Program-made: the position numbers and the translations under genes
Notes under the pieces: model-generated
Database searches by the model: none
What the model saw: only the letters and a program-made list of their open reading frames with translations
Told to the model about the DNA's origin: nothing
Shown: one piece after another, positions 37,867 through 45,843 of the stretch
Numbering within the stretch: position 1 is the stretch's first letter
Layout of the letters: every line of letters starts with the position of its first letter
NCBI RefSeq assembly: GCF_900240405.1
Contig: NZ_OEQK01000003.1
Location: 62,001 to 126,000 of the forward strand
Direction: 5' to 3'
DNA: 64,000 nucleotides
Origin: Salirhabdus sp. Marseille-P4669
GTDB taxonomy: Bacteria > Bacillota > Bacilli > Bacillales > Alkalibacillaceae

Positions 37867-37924
37867 CAAAAGTATGATAACTCATGTTATACTTTGTGTA
37901 TTCGGTAATATAAGAGGTGACGAA

Positions 37925-38125
37925 ATGAAAATAAAATGTATTTTATGTGATCGCATTGATTCCATTGACAGTGGAACATTATTAGCAAAAAATTTAAGAA
38001 AGAAACGCGTCATGTCTTATATGTGTGACGATTGTAATAAACGTATAAAAGAAAAAACAGAACAGCGTATTGCTACGGGAAACTTTAGAGTGTATCGCGA
38101 AAAGAAGAAAGATACGTATATTTAG
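37925..38125 (+). CDS. ylaI: YlaI zinc-ribbon-like protein (DUF2197)
   Basis: A 66-residue basic protein with two CxxC pairs, CILC near the start and CDDC in the middle, most likely binding a zinc ion. It matches YlaI (DUF2197), function unknown. The start is ATG 37925 after AGAGGTGA; the frame is open 51 bases further upstream but that part overlaps the ylaJ terminator side and lacks a site. Confidence 0.88.
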   Translation: MKIKCILCDRIDSIDSGTLLAKNLRKKRVMSYMCDDCNKRIKEKTEQRIATGNFRVYREKKKDTYI

Positions 38126-38143
38126 ATTTTAAACGAAAAACAC

Positions 38144-38177
38144 AAAAACAGGGTTGGAAAATTCCAACCCTGTTTTC
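38144..38177. terminator. Bidirectional terminator ylaI
   Basis: AAAACAGGGTTGGAA and TTCCAACCCTGTTTT are perfectly complementary with a one- to two-base centre, between convergent genes. Confidence 0.88.
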
Positions 38178-38463
38178 AAATAGGATAATTTTGATATCTC
38201 TCTGGATTTTGTTCCATCTGATCATAAATACAATCAATTAATTCGGTCGGGAAACGATAATTTCTTTCACCCTTTTCAAGCTTACACGTAACAAAGTACA
38301 TCTCTTCTTTACGGTGCACGTGAATATCGATTACGTTATGTTCTTCCGTTAGCAATTCACGAAAAAAGGTTGTCGTATCTAAGGCTGCTTGATCTTCAGG
38401 TCGATTGTCTGCAACTAACTTTATGGTTAGCCAATTGTATACAGCATCCTGTAAAGATCTCAC
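38176..38463 (-). CDS. Conserved-looking protein of unknown function
   Basis: A 95-residue soluble, acidic protein beginning MRSLQDAVYNWLTIKLVADN. I do not recognise the family. It starts with GTG, and its ribosome binding site AAAGGAG lies inside the last codons of ylaH, with the ylaH TAA four bases before the GTG, so translation is probably coupled. The neighbours (ylaI, ylaH, ylaF) are vegetative or sporulation genes of the yla group. It may be a lineage addition to this group. Confidence 0.7.
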   Translation of the reverse strand: MRSLQDAVYNWLTIKLVADNRPEDQAALDTTTFFRELLTEEHNVIDIHVHRKEEMYFVTCKLEKGERNYRFPTELIDCIYDQMEQNPERYQNYPI

Positions 38464-38467
38464 TAAC

Positions 38468-38818
38468 TTACTCCACTCCTTTCGACGTGTCCTCCCTATT
38501 TTTTCGTTCTCTGTGTAAACGAAAACGGTAAATACCTAAAACAAGAATACTAATAACCAATACTTCTGCAATTGGATATTTAAATCCGAAGAACCATAAT
38601 ATAAAACAACCAATTACTAGTAATATATATACGACTAACGATTTTAATAACGGTAATTTTTTAGCAAAGCCCAATTTATATGTAATAATCGTTAATATGA
38701 CGATTACAAGGTACAGTAAAAAGTAACCTGTTTTGTCTCCCATTTCAATTAGAAAATACTCAGATATTGGTCGAAAACCACTACTAGGTATCGTATCTGG
38801 TAAGTTGTTATCCATCAA
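38468..38818 (-). CDS. ylaH: YlaH-like membrane protein
   Basis: A 116-residue protein with three membrane helices and a basic C-terminal tail, matching the YlaH-like family. The start is TTG 38818 or ATG 38815, behind AAGGAGG. Function unknown. It is followed by the 95-residue gene with translational coupling. Confidence 0.8.
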   Translation of the reverse strand: MMDNNLPDTIPSSGFRPISEYFLIEMGDKTGYFLLYLVIVILTIITYKLGFAKKLPLLKSLVVYILLVIGCFILWFFGFKYPIAEVLVISILVLGIYRFRLHRERKNREDTSKGVE

Positions 38819-38952
38819 ACGTGTGCCTCCTTAAGCTTGTCTACTTAACAATCATACTAAATCTTCATTATTTTGACTACTAAAATATCAGAATAGAATA
38901 ACTTGAGAAGCACAAACATCTTCATGTACACTAATAGAGTGAGGTGAAAAAA

Positions 38953-39120
38953 ATGAATCCGAAAATGATCATGATGATTATGACAATACTAGTTGTCCTT
39001 TCCTTCTGCTCTGTAGGTATTACTATTGGACTTCGTAATTACTGGTTATCTGGAATCTTATTCATATTAGGCTTTATATTAATGGGACTAGGCTTACGTA
39101 TTAAAAAGAAAATTCTCTAA
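38953..39120 (+). CDS. ylaF: Small membrane protein, YlaF-like (DUF5325)
   Basis: A 55-residue protein with two hydrophobic helices and a KKK-type basic end, starting MNPKMIMMIMTILVVLSF after GAGGTG six bases upstream. Length, topology and position opposite ylaH fit YlaF of Bacillus (DUF5325). Function unknown. A strong terminator follows four bases after the stop. Confidence 0.7.
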   Translation: MNPKMIMMIMTILVVLSFCSVGITIGLRNYWLSGILFILGFILMGLGLRIKKKIL

Positions 39121-39124
39121 AAAC

Positions 39125-39161
39125 AAAGGCTATCCTTGAAAATTGTAAAGGATAGCCTTCT
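39125..39161. terminator. Terminator between ylaF and yktC
   Basis: AAGGCTATCCTT and AAGGATAGCCTT are perfectly complementary with a ten-base loop and serve both convergent genes. Confidence 0.83.
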
Positions 39162-39163
39162 AA

Positions 39164-39964
39164 TTATTTAACCTGGACATATTTCGTAATGATTTCATTA
39201 TGTATGGAACGATTACACGTTAATATTGTATTTGTTTCCAGCATATTTAAAGGACCGCCTTCTACATTTGTGGTTACTCCGCCTACTTCATTAACGATAA
39301 TAACACCTGCAGCAATATCCCACGGTGATAAACGCATCGTAAAGTAACCATCAATAATACCTTCTGCTACAAAAGCAAATTCCAATGCTGCAGAGCCATA
39401 GGAACGTGTACCACGCACTCGACGTATTAAGTTTTGGATTCCTTCCTCTTCTACACGGCGATTCGGAATTCCCCAAAATGAATTGATTCCTAAAATGGAA
39501 TCTTCTAGTGTTGTTTCCGTATGCATCGGTAGCTTTTCATCATTTTTAAAAGCACCTTCCCCTTTTATAGCATAATAAAGGACATCTTCCATTACATTAT
39601 AAATGAAACCGATCATCCCAACGCCATCTTTATAAATACCTATCGAGATAGCGAAATTACGTTTTTGGTGGACAAAGTTCATCGTTCCATCTATCGGATC
39701 AATAATCCATACCCAACCATCCAAGGATGTTAGAGTATCCCCAAACCCTTCTTCCCCTAATACTTTATGGTCTGGATAAGCACTCTTGATTTTTTGAATA
39801 AAGTATTTCTCTGTTTCTTCATCTACTTCTGTAACAAGATCTTTATAATCCTTCTTTAAATTAATGGTATGTGGTTTATGTACACTTTCTCTAATTTCCT
39901 TGCCGACTTCTAGAATCCAGTCTTTTACTTGCTCGTACATACTATGGATATTGATTGATTTCAT
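39164..39964 (-). CDS. yktC: Inositol monophosphatase family protein YktC
   Basis: A 266-residue magnesium-dependent phosphatase of the IMPase/SuhB family. Metal-binding motifs are GEEGFGD, WIIDPIDGTMNFVH and the C-terminal LSPWDIAAGVIIVNEVGG. YktC hydrolyses inositol monophosphates and possibly other sugar phosphates. It is divergent from yktB, as in B. subtilis the yktA-B-C genes are neighbours. Confidence 0.92.
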   Translation of the reverse strand: MKSINIHSMYEQVKDWILEVGKEIRESVHKPHTINLKKDYKDLVTEVDEETEKYFIQKIKSAYPDHKVLGEEGFGDTLTSLDGWVWIIDPIDGTMNFVHQKRNFAISIGIYKDGVGMIGFIYNVMEDVLYYAIKGEGAFKNDEKLPMHTETTLEDSILGINSFWGIPNRRVEEEGIQNLIRRVRGTRSYGSAALEFAFVAEGIIDGYFTMRLSPWDIAAGVIIVNEVGGVTTNVEGGPLNMLETNTILTCNRSIHNEIITKYVQVK

Positions 39965-40148
39965 TAGAAGAAACCCCTTTTTTTAGAATAATCTTGTTTA
40001 ATCGTACCAAATATTAAGAAAAAAATCACCTTTCAGACGACCTATTATCATTGGGTTTTTCTTGCAAGCTGTGATAAACTATAACAAGTTATAGCTATTC
40101 TTTTTTAATAATAATTAAAATGTGTGATAGAAAGGAATGTCTAAAAGA

Positions 40149-40772
40149 ATGACTTCATTTACCGGTTTTACACAAGATGACTTTGATGTATTTACGATTC
40201 CAGGTTTAGAAAATCGCATGGAGGCATTACGTGGAAATGTTTCTCCAAAACTAGAAGCTATTGCAACAGAATTGGCACCTACTTTAACAGCTTTGACTGG
40301 TGATGAAATGTTTGTGCATGTAGCGAAGCATGCACGAAGAACCATAAATCCACCTAAAGATACTTGGGCTGCTCTAGCAAACAACAAAAGAGGCTATAAG
40401 CAGTACCCTCATTTTCAGATTGGCCTTTGGGAAAGTCATTTATTTATTTGGTTTGCTGTAATATATGAAAGTCCAATTAAGCAATCCTACGCAAAAATTT
40501 TGCAAAAACATAAAAATAAAATCGAAAAAGAAATACCTAAATCATTTGTGTGGTCAAAAGATCATATGCAACCAGACGTTATTCCACACGAAGAGGCTGA
40601 CTTAGACTCTTTATTTACTCGATTAGAAAATGTAAAGAAGGCAGAAATACTATGTGGGTTAACCTTTGACCGAAACGATCCCTTATTAAAAGACGGACAG
40701 GCTTTTCTAGTGAAATGTGAGGAAACCTTCCAAAAGCTACACTATTTATATCAATTAACAAAGGAAGTATAA
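40149..40772 (+). CDS. yktB: YktB (DUF1054/UPF0637)
   Basis: A 207-residue protein of the UPF0637 family, function unknown, with [20 protein letters not shown] and [20 protein letters not shown]. The start is set at ATG 40149, 12 bases after AAAGGA; the in-frame ATG at 40137 directly abuts that site and is unlikely. A 16-base dyad lies in the junction with yktC. Confidence 0.88.
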   Translation: MTSFTGFTQDDFDVFTIPGLENRMEALRGNVSPKLEAIATELAPTLTALTGDEMFVHVAKHARRTINPPKDTWAALANNKRGYKQYPHFQIGLWESHLFIWFAVIYESPIKQSYAKILQKHKNKIEKEIPKSFVWSKDHMQPDVIPHEEADLDSLFTRLENVKKAEILCGLTFDRNDPLLKDGQAFLVKCEETFQKLHYLYQLTKEV

Positions 40773-40810
40773 GGACAAAGCTATATCCCCTAAAAGCCAA
40801 GAAAAAAGTA

Positions 40811-40850
40811 ACAAAACCTTCCCTTCTATTTTCTCGGGGAGGGTTTTGTT
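40811..40850. terminator. Bidirectional terminator yktB/yktA
   Basis: ACAAAACCTTCCC pairs imperfectly with GGGGAGGGTTTTGT between convergent genes. Confidence 0.72.
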
Positions 40851-40857
40851 CGTTTCC

Positions 40858-41127
40858 TTACATACGCAGTTTACTGTCACGCTCTAATTCTCTCGCTTTT
40901 TTCACTGTGCGATAAGGTGAATAGCCAGAGCTTTTTTCAAATGTTCCACACAATTTTTTCTCTTCACTTTTAGATGGGACTATTTGTTTGAACTTTGTAT
41001 ACGTAATTAAAAGATCGTCTCGATTTACTCCAGATTCATAAGCTTTCTCAACCATTTGAAAAAAATTAATAACATCTACGATTTCTTCTGTTGACCAAGT
41101 TTCATCTAATGGATATTGATAGTTCAT
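40858..41127 (-). CDS. yktA: YktA (UPF0223)
   Basis: An 89-residue helical protein of the UPF0223 family, function unknown, starting MNYQYPLDETWSTEEIVDVI. ATG 41127 is preceded by AGGAGAAG. The frame remains open upstream into the neighbouring flavoprotein gene, which is not a start. The end segment KSSGYSPYRTVKKARELE is typical of the family. Confidence 0.88.
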   Translation of the reverse strand: MNYQYPLDETWSTEEIVDVINFFQMVEKAYESGVNRDDLLITYTKFKQIVPSKSEEKKLCGTFEKSSGYSPYRTVKKARELERDSKLRM

Positions 41128-41153
41128 TAGTTCTTCTCCTATTCTTTTTTCAG

Positions 41154-42116
41154 CTATAAAGACCACTTTTTACGAATTGCATCTGCTTCTTTTCTAATCT
41201 TATTAAATAGTTCTTCCACACTAGGAATATCCTTTATTCGAGCTGCGACCTGACCAGCCCATCCATAGCCTTCTCTCTTATTCCCATCATGAATATAGCG
41301 TTTGTTCGCTTCTCCATCGATATACGGTTTTAATTTATCAAAACCAGGCTGTTCGGCTTCTAAATCCAAAATTTGCTTTGTCCACTCACTCTTTAACGCT
41401 CTAGCAGGGGCACCCAAAGAACGTTTAATCACAACTGTAGAGGTTTCATCCGCTTCAATAAGGGCATTTTTATATACCTCATGGGCATGAACACACTCTT
41501 TTGTTGCAATAAATCGTGTACCCATTTCGATCCCTTCTGCACCTAAAGCTAAGGCTGCCATTAATCCTTTCCCATCCCCTATTCCTCCTGATGCGATAAC
41601 CGGAATGGATACGCTATCTACTACTTGAGGAGTTAACACAAACGTACCTACATCATCTCTACCTAGATGGCCTCCTCCCTCTTGACCAACGACCATTACT
41701 GCATCTGCTCCTAATTTCTCCGCTTTTATTGCTTGGCGTCTCGCAGCAACGAGAACTAAAGTTTTAATTTCATGCCCTTTTACCATATTCAGGACTGGTT
41801 CAGGATTCCCACCTGTAATGGAGATAACGGGTACCTTCTCGTCTATAGCAACCTGTACCATATGTTCGAATGCTCTCCCATGTTGACCAATAGCAAAGTT
41901 AACACCAAAAGGTTTATTCGTTAATTTTCTTACTTTCGTTATTTCCTCATGTAGAGCTTCCGGATTTGGAAGACTCATAGCTGTTATTTGTCCTAATCCA
42001 CCCGCATTGGAAACTGCTGCTGCTAAATTCGCATAGGCAAGGTGTGCGAGCCCCCCTTGTATAATAGGAAATTCAATATGTAATATATCCGTTACTCTCG
42101 TATGGTATGACACCAT
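41154..42116 (-). CDS. Nitronate monooxygenase-like flavoprotein
   Basis: A 320-residue FMN TIM-barrel protein of the 2-nitropropane dioxygenase/FabK group. It has FPIIQGGLAHLAYANLAAAV at the N terminus, VVGQEGGGHLGRDDVGTFVL around the flavin, and IPVIASGGIGDGKGLMAALALGAEGIEMGTRF at the phosphate-binding end. It could oxidise nitronates or act as an enoyl-ACP reductase; the GGGHLGR segment with His fits NMO-type members. The ATG at 42116 follows AAGGGGG. yktA lies 26 bases downstream, so the two may be co-transcribed. It sits between yktA and speA, where B. subtilis has no such gene. Confidence 0.85.
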   Translation of the reverse strand: MVSYHTRVTDILHIEFPIIQGGLAHLAYANLAAAVSNAGGLGQITAMSLPNPEALHEEITKVRKLTNKPFGVNFAIGQHGRAFEHMVQVAIDEKVPVISITGGNPEPVLNMVKGHEIKTLVLVAARRQAIKAEKLGADAVMVVGQEGGGHLGRDDVGTFVLTPQVVDSVSIPVIASGGIGDGKGLMAALALGAEGIEMGTRFIATKECVHAHEVYKNALIEADETSTVVIKRSLGAPARALKSEWTKQILDLEAEQPGFDKLKPYIDGEANKRYIHDGNKREGYGWAGQVAARIKDIPSVEELFNKIRKEADAIRKKWSL

Positions 42117-42251
42117 TTCCAACCCCCTTCCTAATTATTTGTATTATTTTATATGTTAACACATGTGTATTCCTAGAAAATAGAGAAAAGCTAGTATTTG
42201 AGAATAGTTTTTGCTATAATCTTTTTTGTTTTATTTAAAATTAAATATCGG

Positions 42252-42279
42252 AAATGTTTACATAATGTTTTCAACATTT
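42252..42279. promoter_or_regulatory. Dyad upstream of speA
   Basis: AAATGTT and AACATTT face each other over 14 bases; a second AATGTT lies between. The dyad is directly upstream of the speA ribosome binding site. It may be an operator or mRNA leader hairpin; the match is short. Confidence 0.3.
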
Positions 42280-42297
42280 GAAAGGTGTGTTATATAG

Positions 42298-43770
42298 ATG
42301 AATCAAGAAGAAACTCCCTTGTTTACAGGGTTGTTAGAGCACGTTAAGAAAAAGCCTGTTCAGTTCCATATTCCTGGTCATAAGAAGGGTTCAGGAATGA
42401 ATGCGGATTTTAGACAATTTATTGGTGATAATGCGTTGTCCATTGATTTAATAAATATTGGACCATTAGATGACCTGCATCATCCTCATGGTATAATAAA
42501 AGAAGCTCAGACATTAGCAGCTGAAGCATTTGGAGCAGACTATACGTATTTTTCTGTACAAGGAACAAGTGGTGCGATTATGACAATGATTATGGCGGTT
42601 TGTAATCCTGGTGATAAAATTATCGTACCACGTAACGTACATAAGTCTGTTACTTCTGCTATTATTTTTTCAGGTGCAACTCCAGTTTTTATCCATCCTG
42701 AACTCGATAAAGACCTGGGAATTTCTCATGGTATTACTCCGGCATCTGTTCAAAAAGCGTTAACAGCGCATCCAGATGCAAAAGGCGTATTAGTGATTAA
42801 TCCAACATACTTTGGTATAGCAGCAGATTTAAAGAAAATCGTTGATATTGCGCATTCTTATGACGTTCCAGTTCTAGTGGATGAAGCACATGGTGTTCAT
42901 ATACACTTTCACGACCGACTTCCTTTATCAGCGATGCAAGCAGGTGCAGATTTAGCTGCAACAAGTGTTCATAAATTAGGAGGGTCCTTAACACAAAGTT
43001 CTGTGTTAAATGTGAAAAGTAAATATGTTTCTCATGAACGAGTTCAATCGATCTTTTCGATGCTAACAACTACATCCACATCTTACCTATTATTAGCTTC
43101 TTTAGATGTGGCGAGAAAACAATTAGTGTTGAATGGACATCAGTTAATTGACAAGGCTTTACTGTTAGCAGATGAAACACGAAAGCAAATTAATGAAATT
43201 CCACATTTGTATTGTGTAGGTAAAGAAATTTTAGGCAGTGAGGCTACGTTTGATTACGACCCGACAAAACTGATCATCTCTGTCAAGGATTTAGGTATTA
43301 CCGGCTATGATGCGGAGGTTTGGTTAAGAGAAAAGTATCAAATTGAAGTAGAGCTATCGGATCTATACAATATTTTATGTATTATCACACATGGCGATAG
43401 CGAACGAGAAACAGGTCTTCTAATAAAGGCTTTAACAGAGCTTTCGATGGTTTGTGAGAAAAATGAGAAAAGCAAGCATCATATCCAAGTCGATATTCCT
43501 GAAATTCCATTACTTGCTCTCTCCCCTAGGGATGCCTTTTACTCAGAAACAGAAGTCATTCCTTTAAAATATGCAGCTGGAAGAATAAGTGCAGAATTTG
43601 TCATGGTTTATCCTCCTGGAATACCTATTTTTATGCCTGGTGAAATCATTACAGAGGATAATATTGATTACATTCATATTAATATGGAGGCTGGCTTACC
43701 GGTTCAAGGTCCAGAAGATGAATCCATTCAAAATATTCGAGTAATTAAAGAATACAAGGCTTTTAAGTAA
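42298..43770 (+). CDS. speA: Arginine decarboxylase SpeA
   Basis: A 490-residue PLP decarboxylase of the Orn/Lys/Arg (fold type I) class. It has the same length and neighbours (yktA, SR1) as B. subtilis SpeA, which makes agmatine for polyamine synthesis. The PLP lysine is K226 in TSVHKLGGSLTQSS; other features are FQVPGHKKG-like FHIPGHKKGSG at the N terminus, VDEAHGVH and the C-terminal domain ending YPPGIPIFMPGE. A lysine decarboxylase activity is possible by sequence alone. GAAAGGTG lies upstream of the ATG. Confidence 0.92.
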   Translation: MNQEETPLFTGLLEHVKKKPVQFHIPGHKKGSGMNADFRQFIGDNALSIDLINIGPLDDLHHPHGIIKEAQTLAAEAFGADYTYFSVQGTSGAIMTMIMAVCNPGDKIIVPRNVHKSVTSAIIFSGATPVFIHPELDKDLGISHGITPASVQKALTAHPDAKGVLVINPTYFGIAADLKKIVDIAHSYDVPVLVDEAHGVHIHFHDRLPLSAMQAGADLAATSVHKLGGSLTQSSVLNVKSKYVSHERVQSIFSMLTTTSTSYLLLASLDVARKQLVLNGHQLIDKALLLADETRKQINEIPHLYCVGKEILGSEATFDYDPTKLIISVKDLGITGYDAEVWLREKYQIEVELSDLYNILCIITHGDSERETGLLIKALTELSMVCEKNEKSKHHIQVDIPEIPLLALSPRDAFYSETEVIPLKYAAGRISAEFVMVYPPGIPIFMPGEIITEDNIDYIHINMEAGLPVQGPEDESIQNIRVIKEYKAFK

Positions 43771-43807
43771 ACCTGTATTCAACATATTTTCCAATCCAAT
43801 TTAACAC

Positions 43808-43843
43808 TTAAAAACGTTTGAAACAAATTCAAGCGTTTTTTTG
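43808..43843 (+). terminator. speA terminator
   Basis: AAAACGTTTGAA pairs with TTCAAGCGTTTT with one mismatch and a five-base loop, followed by T7. Confidence 0.82.
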
Positions 43844-43923
43844 TTGTTCTTCTCTCTTCTATTTTTTAAATGTGTTTGTATTCCCTTTTATTTAGTAAAA
43901 ACGGTTAAATAGAAAATAAAAAT

Positions 43924-43963
43924 AGCATACCAATGCCAGTCAAAATGTGCATTGGTATGCTTG
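43924..43963 (-). terminator. SR1 terminator
   Basis: AGCATACCAATGC pairs with GGCATTGGTATGCT across an 11-base loop and is followed on the minus strand by ATTTTTATTTTC. It is the 3' end of the SR1 transcript. Confidence 0.85.
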
Positions 43964-44000
43964 TGCCTTTGGTTATTTTCGTTTTCTCAAATTAAGTTCC

Positions 44001-44108
44001 CTATTCCTCGGAGCAGCAGCTACATCCTTTACCATAAAGCGTCGTAACCTTTTCATCTTCAAAATGGGCGATAATTTGTTGGCAGTCTTGACATACAATA
44101 GTACCCAT
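44001..44108 (-). CDS. sr1P: GapA-binding peptide SR1P
   Basis: A 35-residue peptide beginning MGTIVCQDCQQIIAHFEDEK, with Cys at positions 6, 9, 29, 31 and 32. It matches SR1P, the peptide encoded by SR1 that binds glyceraldehyde-3-phosphate dehydrogenase GapA and promotes its interaction with RNase J1. The N-terminal CxxC and the FEDEKVTTLYG centre are the recognisable part. AAGGAGATG precedes the ATG by about nine bases. RNase J1 (rnjA) is also encoded in this window. It is too short for a default ORF cut-off. Confidence 0.92.
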   Translation of the reverse strand: MGTIVCQDCQQIIAHFEDEKVTTLYGKGCSCCSEE

Positions 44109-44152
44109 CTAGATTCATCTCCTTATTTAAAACGTCTACATTTCGTATCATC

Positions 44153-44181
44153 ATTTTAATATGTCATATTTAAAATTTCAA
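44153..44181 (-). promoter_or_regulatory. SR1 promoter
   Basis: On the minus strand TTGAAA (44181-44176) and TAAAAT (44158-44153) are spaced by exactly 17 bases. The transcript would start near 44146, 38 bases before the SR1P ATG. Confidence 0.75.
44158..44168 (-). promoter_or_regulatory. CcpN operator 1 at SR1
   Basis: TATGACATATT on the minus strand matches the CcpN consensus TRTGHYATAYW, as I recall it, at every position. It lies within the promoter spacer, touching the -10. Confidence 0.65.
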
Positions 44182-44189
44182 CCCTAAAT

Positions 44190-44200
44190 AGTATAACATA
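44190..44200 (-). promoter_or_regulatory. CcpN operator 2 at SR1
   Basis: TATGTTATACT on the minus strand also matches TRTGHYATAYW fully. It sits just upstream of the -35. Two sites flanking a promoter agree with CcpN repression of sr1 in B. subtilis. Confidence 0.65.
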
Positions 44201-44320
44201 TTAAAATCTTTTCTTTATAATATGTTATCTTAAACAAGATGATATTCATTTTTATAATTTTCTGTAATCTATTTCATATACATGCTATCATATAAATAAA
44301 TAGTTAATGGGGGTGAAAAT

Positions 44321-44704
44321 GTGAGTCAAAGCAGTTTTATTACTGTTGCGTCTAAAACAGAAATCACACTTCAAGACATAAAGGAAGTTCTTATTTATTA
44401 TAAAGAGATTACCTCCAAAACAGGAGAACAGCTTGATTGGAATTATGATTCTTATGCATTCCCATATGTTATAGAAGAAAAAGAAGAAGATTTCGGTGCA
44501 TACATCGTATTAAGAGGAAATCTAGATCGATATAATACTATCTTAATTGGTGTTTTGGAAAAGGATGAACAAACCCATATTCAGATTACCCTTCCTAATA
44601 GTTCTACCCACGGAGATAAGAACAAGGCAAATGAATTCGCTAGATTTTTAACTAAAAAAGTAAAGGGTACGTTAACTTTATTTAACGGTCGTGTGTATCA
44701 ATAA
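44321..44704 (+). CDS. Small conserved Bacillaceae protein, possibly DUF1885
   Basis: A 127-residue soluble protein starting at GTG with GGGGGTG five bases upstream. It looks like an alpha/beta protein with FGAYIVLRGNLDRYNTILIGVL and a C-terminal FARFLTKKVKGTLTLFNGR. I think it resembles DUF1885, but am not sure; the function is unknown. It is ended by a bidirectional terminator. Confidence 0.68.
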   Translation: MSQSSFITVASKTEITLQDIKEVLIYYKEITSKTGEQLDWNYDSYAFPYVIEEKEEDFGAYIVLRGNLDRYNTILIGVLEKDEQTHIQITLPNSSTHGDKNKANEFARFLTKKVKGTLTLFNGRVYQ

Positions 44705-44705
44705 A

Positions 44706-44741
44706 ATAACCCTCCCATTATATTGGGAGGGTTATTTATGG
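44706..44741. terminator. Bidirectional terminator
   Basis: AATAACCCTCCCA and TTGGGAGGGTTATT form a strong stem with a short loop between two convergent genes. Confidence 0.88.
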
Positions 44742-45644
44742 TGTTTTGATTAAATGTGGGTCCATTATTTCATATCCTTGGCCACGTAATCCTTTTACAA
44801 TTTCCGCAAGCGCTTCTGCCGTCCATTCACGATCATGCATTAATAAGTTGGCCCCAGACTTTAACAAGGAATATGGGACATCTACTTCTGGACCTTCTCC
44901 AGTTATCATAGCAGTCGCTAATTTATCAGCGTCCATGTACGGTTTAAAATAGTCGTATCCGTAAGTCCAATTCATTAGTACCATACCTTCTTCTTCAACG
45001 ATTCCATTAGCATAGTCGGTATTGGAACCATTAGGTGCTCTAAAAAATTTAGGACGTTCTCCTAAGATGTCCTCGATTTTATTATTTAAAGAAACGATTT
45101 CTTCCTTTTGTTTCGTTTGATCATTTTCAATCGATTGTAAATTCGTATGATTGTACGTATGATTACCAATGGCAAAACCCATATTATAGATTTCTTTTAA
45201 ACGTTCTTGCTCTTCCTCGCTATCTATAAAATGTCCATTAACAAAGAAGATGGCAGGGGCATCTAATTCCTTTAGCGTTTTTGCCATTTCCACAGCGTGT
45301 TGATCCGGGGCATCATCAATGGTAAGTAACACTACCTTCTCATTAATCCCCTCTTGTAAAGGAACAACACTCCAATCTTCTGCGATTTCATAAAGTGGTT
45401 CTGTTGGTACTTTCATTTCCTCTTCCTCAACAGTAGTATCCTCTTCCTCATCTATATCGGATTCACCCGTCGATTGTCCACCATTATTTAAATCCGCTTC
45501 TTTCTTTTCACTCTCTTGTTGTTCCGCTGTTTTATTTTGTTCTGGATGTTGATTTTCCTGCTCGTTGTTTGACTCCTCGTTATTTTTACATCCAACCAAA
45601 AGTAGTCCCACAATCACGATCATTACGAAGCTTAATTTCTTCAC
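44736..45644 (-). CDS. Polysaccharide deacetylase lipoprotein
   Basis: A 302-residue NodB-homology (CE4) deacetylase predicted to remove N-acetyl groups from cell wall or other polysaccharides outside the membrane. It starts at GTG 45644 behind GGGGGG; the ATG upstream of the frame is not used. The signal has lipobox LLLVGC (C19). An acidic, Glu/Gln/Asn-rich linker of about 70 residues follows. The NodB domain has LLTIDDAPDQHA (metal Asp pair), GNHTYNHTNL (His-x3-His) and RAPNGSNTDY. Catalytic residues look intact. It sits in the stretch between SR1 and pdhD that differs from B. subtilis. Confidence 0.88.
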   Translation of the reverse strand: MKKLSFVMIVIVGLLLVGCKNNEESNNEQENQHPEQNKTAEQQESEKKEADLNNGGQSTGESDIDEEEDTTVEEEEMKVPTEPLYEIAEDWSVVPLQEGINEKVVLLTIDDAPDQHAVEMAKTLKELDAPAIFFVNGHFIDSEEEQERLKEIYNMGFAIGNHTYNHTNLQSIENDQTKQKEEIVSLNNKIEDILGERPKFFRAPNGSNTDYANGIVEEEGMVLMNWTYGYDYFKPYMDADKLATAMITGEGPEVDVPYSLLKSGANLLMHDREWTAEALAEIVKGLRGQGYEIMDPHLIKTP

Positions 45645-45843
45645 ATGTTGTCCCCCCAAAGTAAGTAATTTATCTACTATTACTAGTTCCATTATACAGG
45701 AATCGACAATATATTTGAGCCTATTCTAATGTTTGATTAAGAATTTTTTTCATAAATGAGGAAACATTAAAAACGGAACCATCTATCCTTCAACAGTTTT
45801 TACAAAGAGCGAAAAATTTATGATAGGTAAGGAGTTATCATTT

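Larger units (their letters stand above)
43920..44146 (-). ncRNA. sr1: Dual-function small RNA SR1
   Basis: The SR1P peptide gene is bounded by a sigma-A promoter (about 44181-44153, start near 44146) and a terminator at 43963-43924, giving an RNA of about 225 bases. B. subtilis SR1 is 205 nt, maps between pdhD and speA, encodes SR1P and base-pairs with ahrC mRNA. The sequence elements and the position beside speA match. The ahrC pairing region cannot be checked here. SR1 is repressed by CcpN under glycolytic conditions. Confidence 0.85.

Noticed and set aside
40137-40148. Upstream ATG of yktB as start
   Set aside because: It abuts the AAAGGA site with one base spacing; ATG 40149 is spaced properly and matches the family's usual N terminus.
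41128-41166. Upstream extension of yktA
   Set aside because: The 13 extra codons overlap the end of the preceding gene and lack a ribosome binding site, whereas AGGAGAAG precedes ATG 41127.
43947-44159. Plus-strand 70-codon frame opposite SR1
   Set aside because: It is antisense to SR1P and its promoter region and lacks a ribosome binding site.
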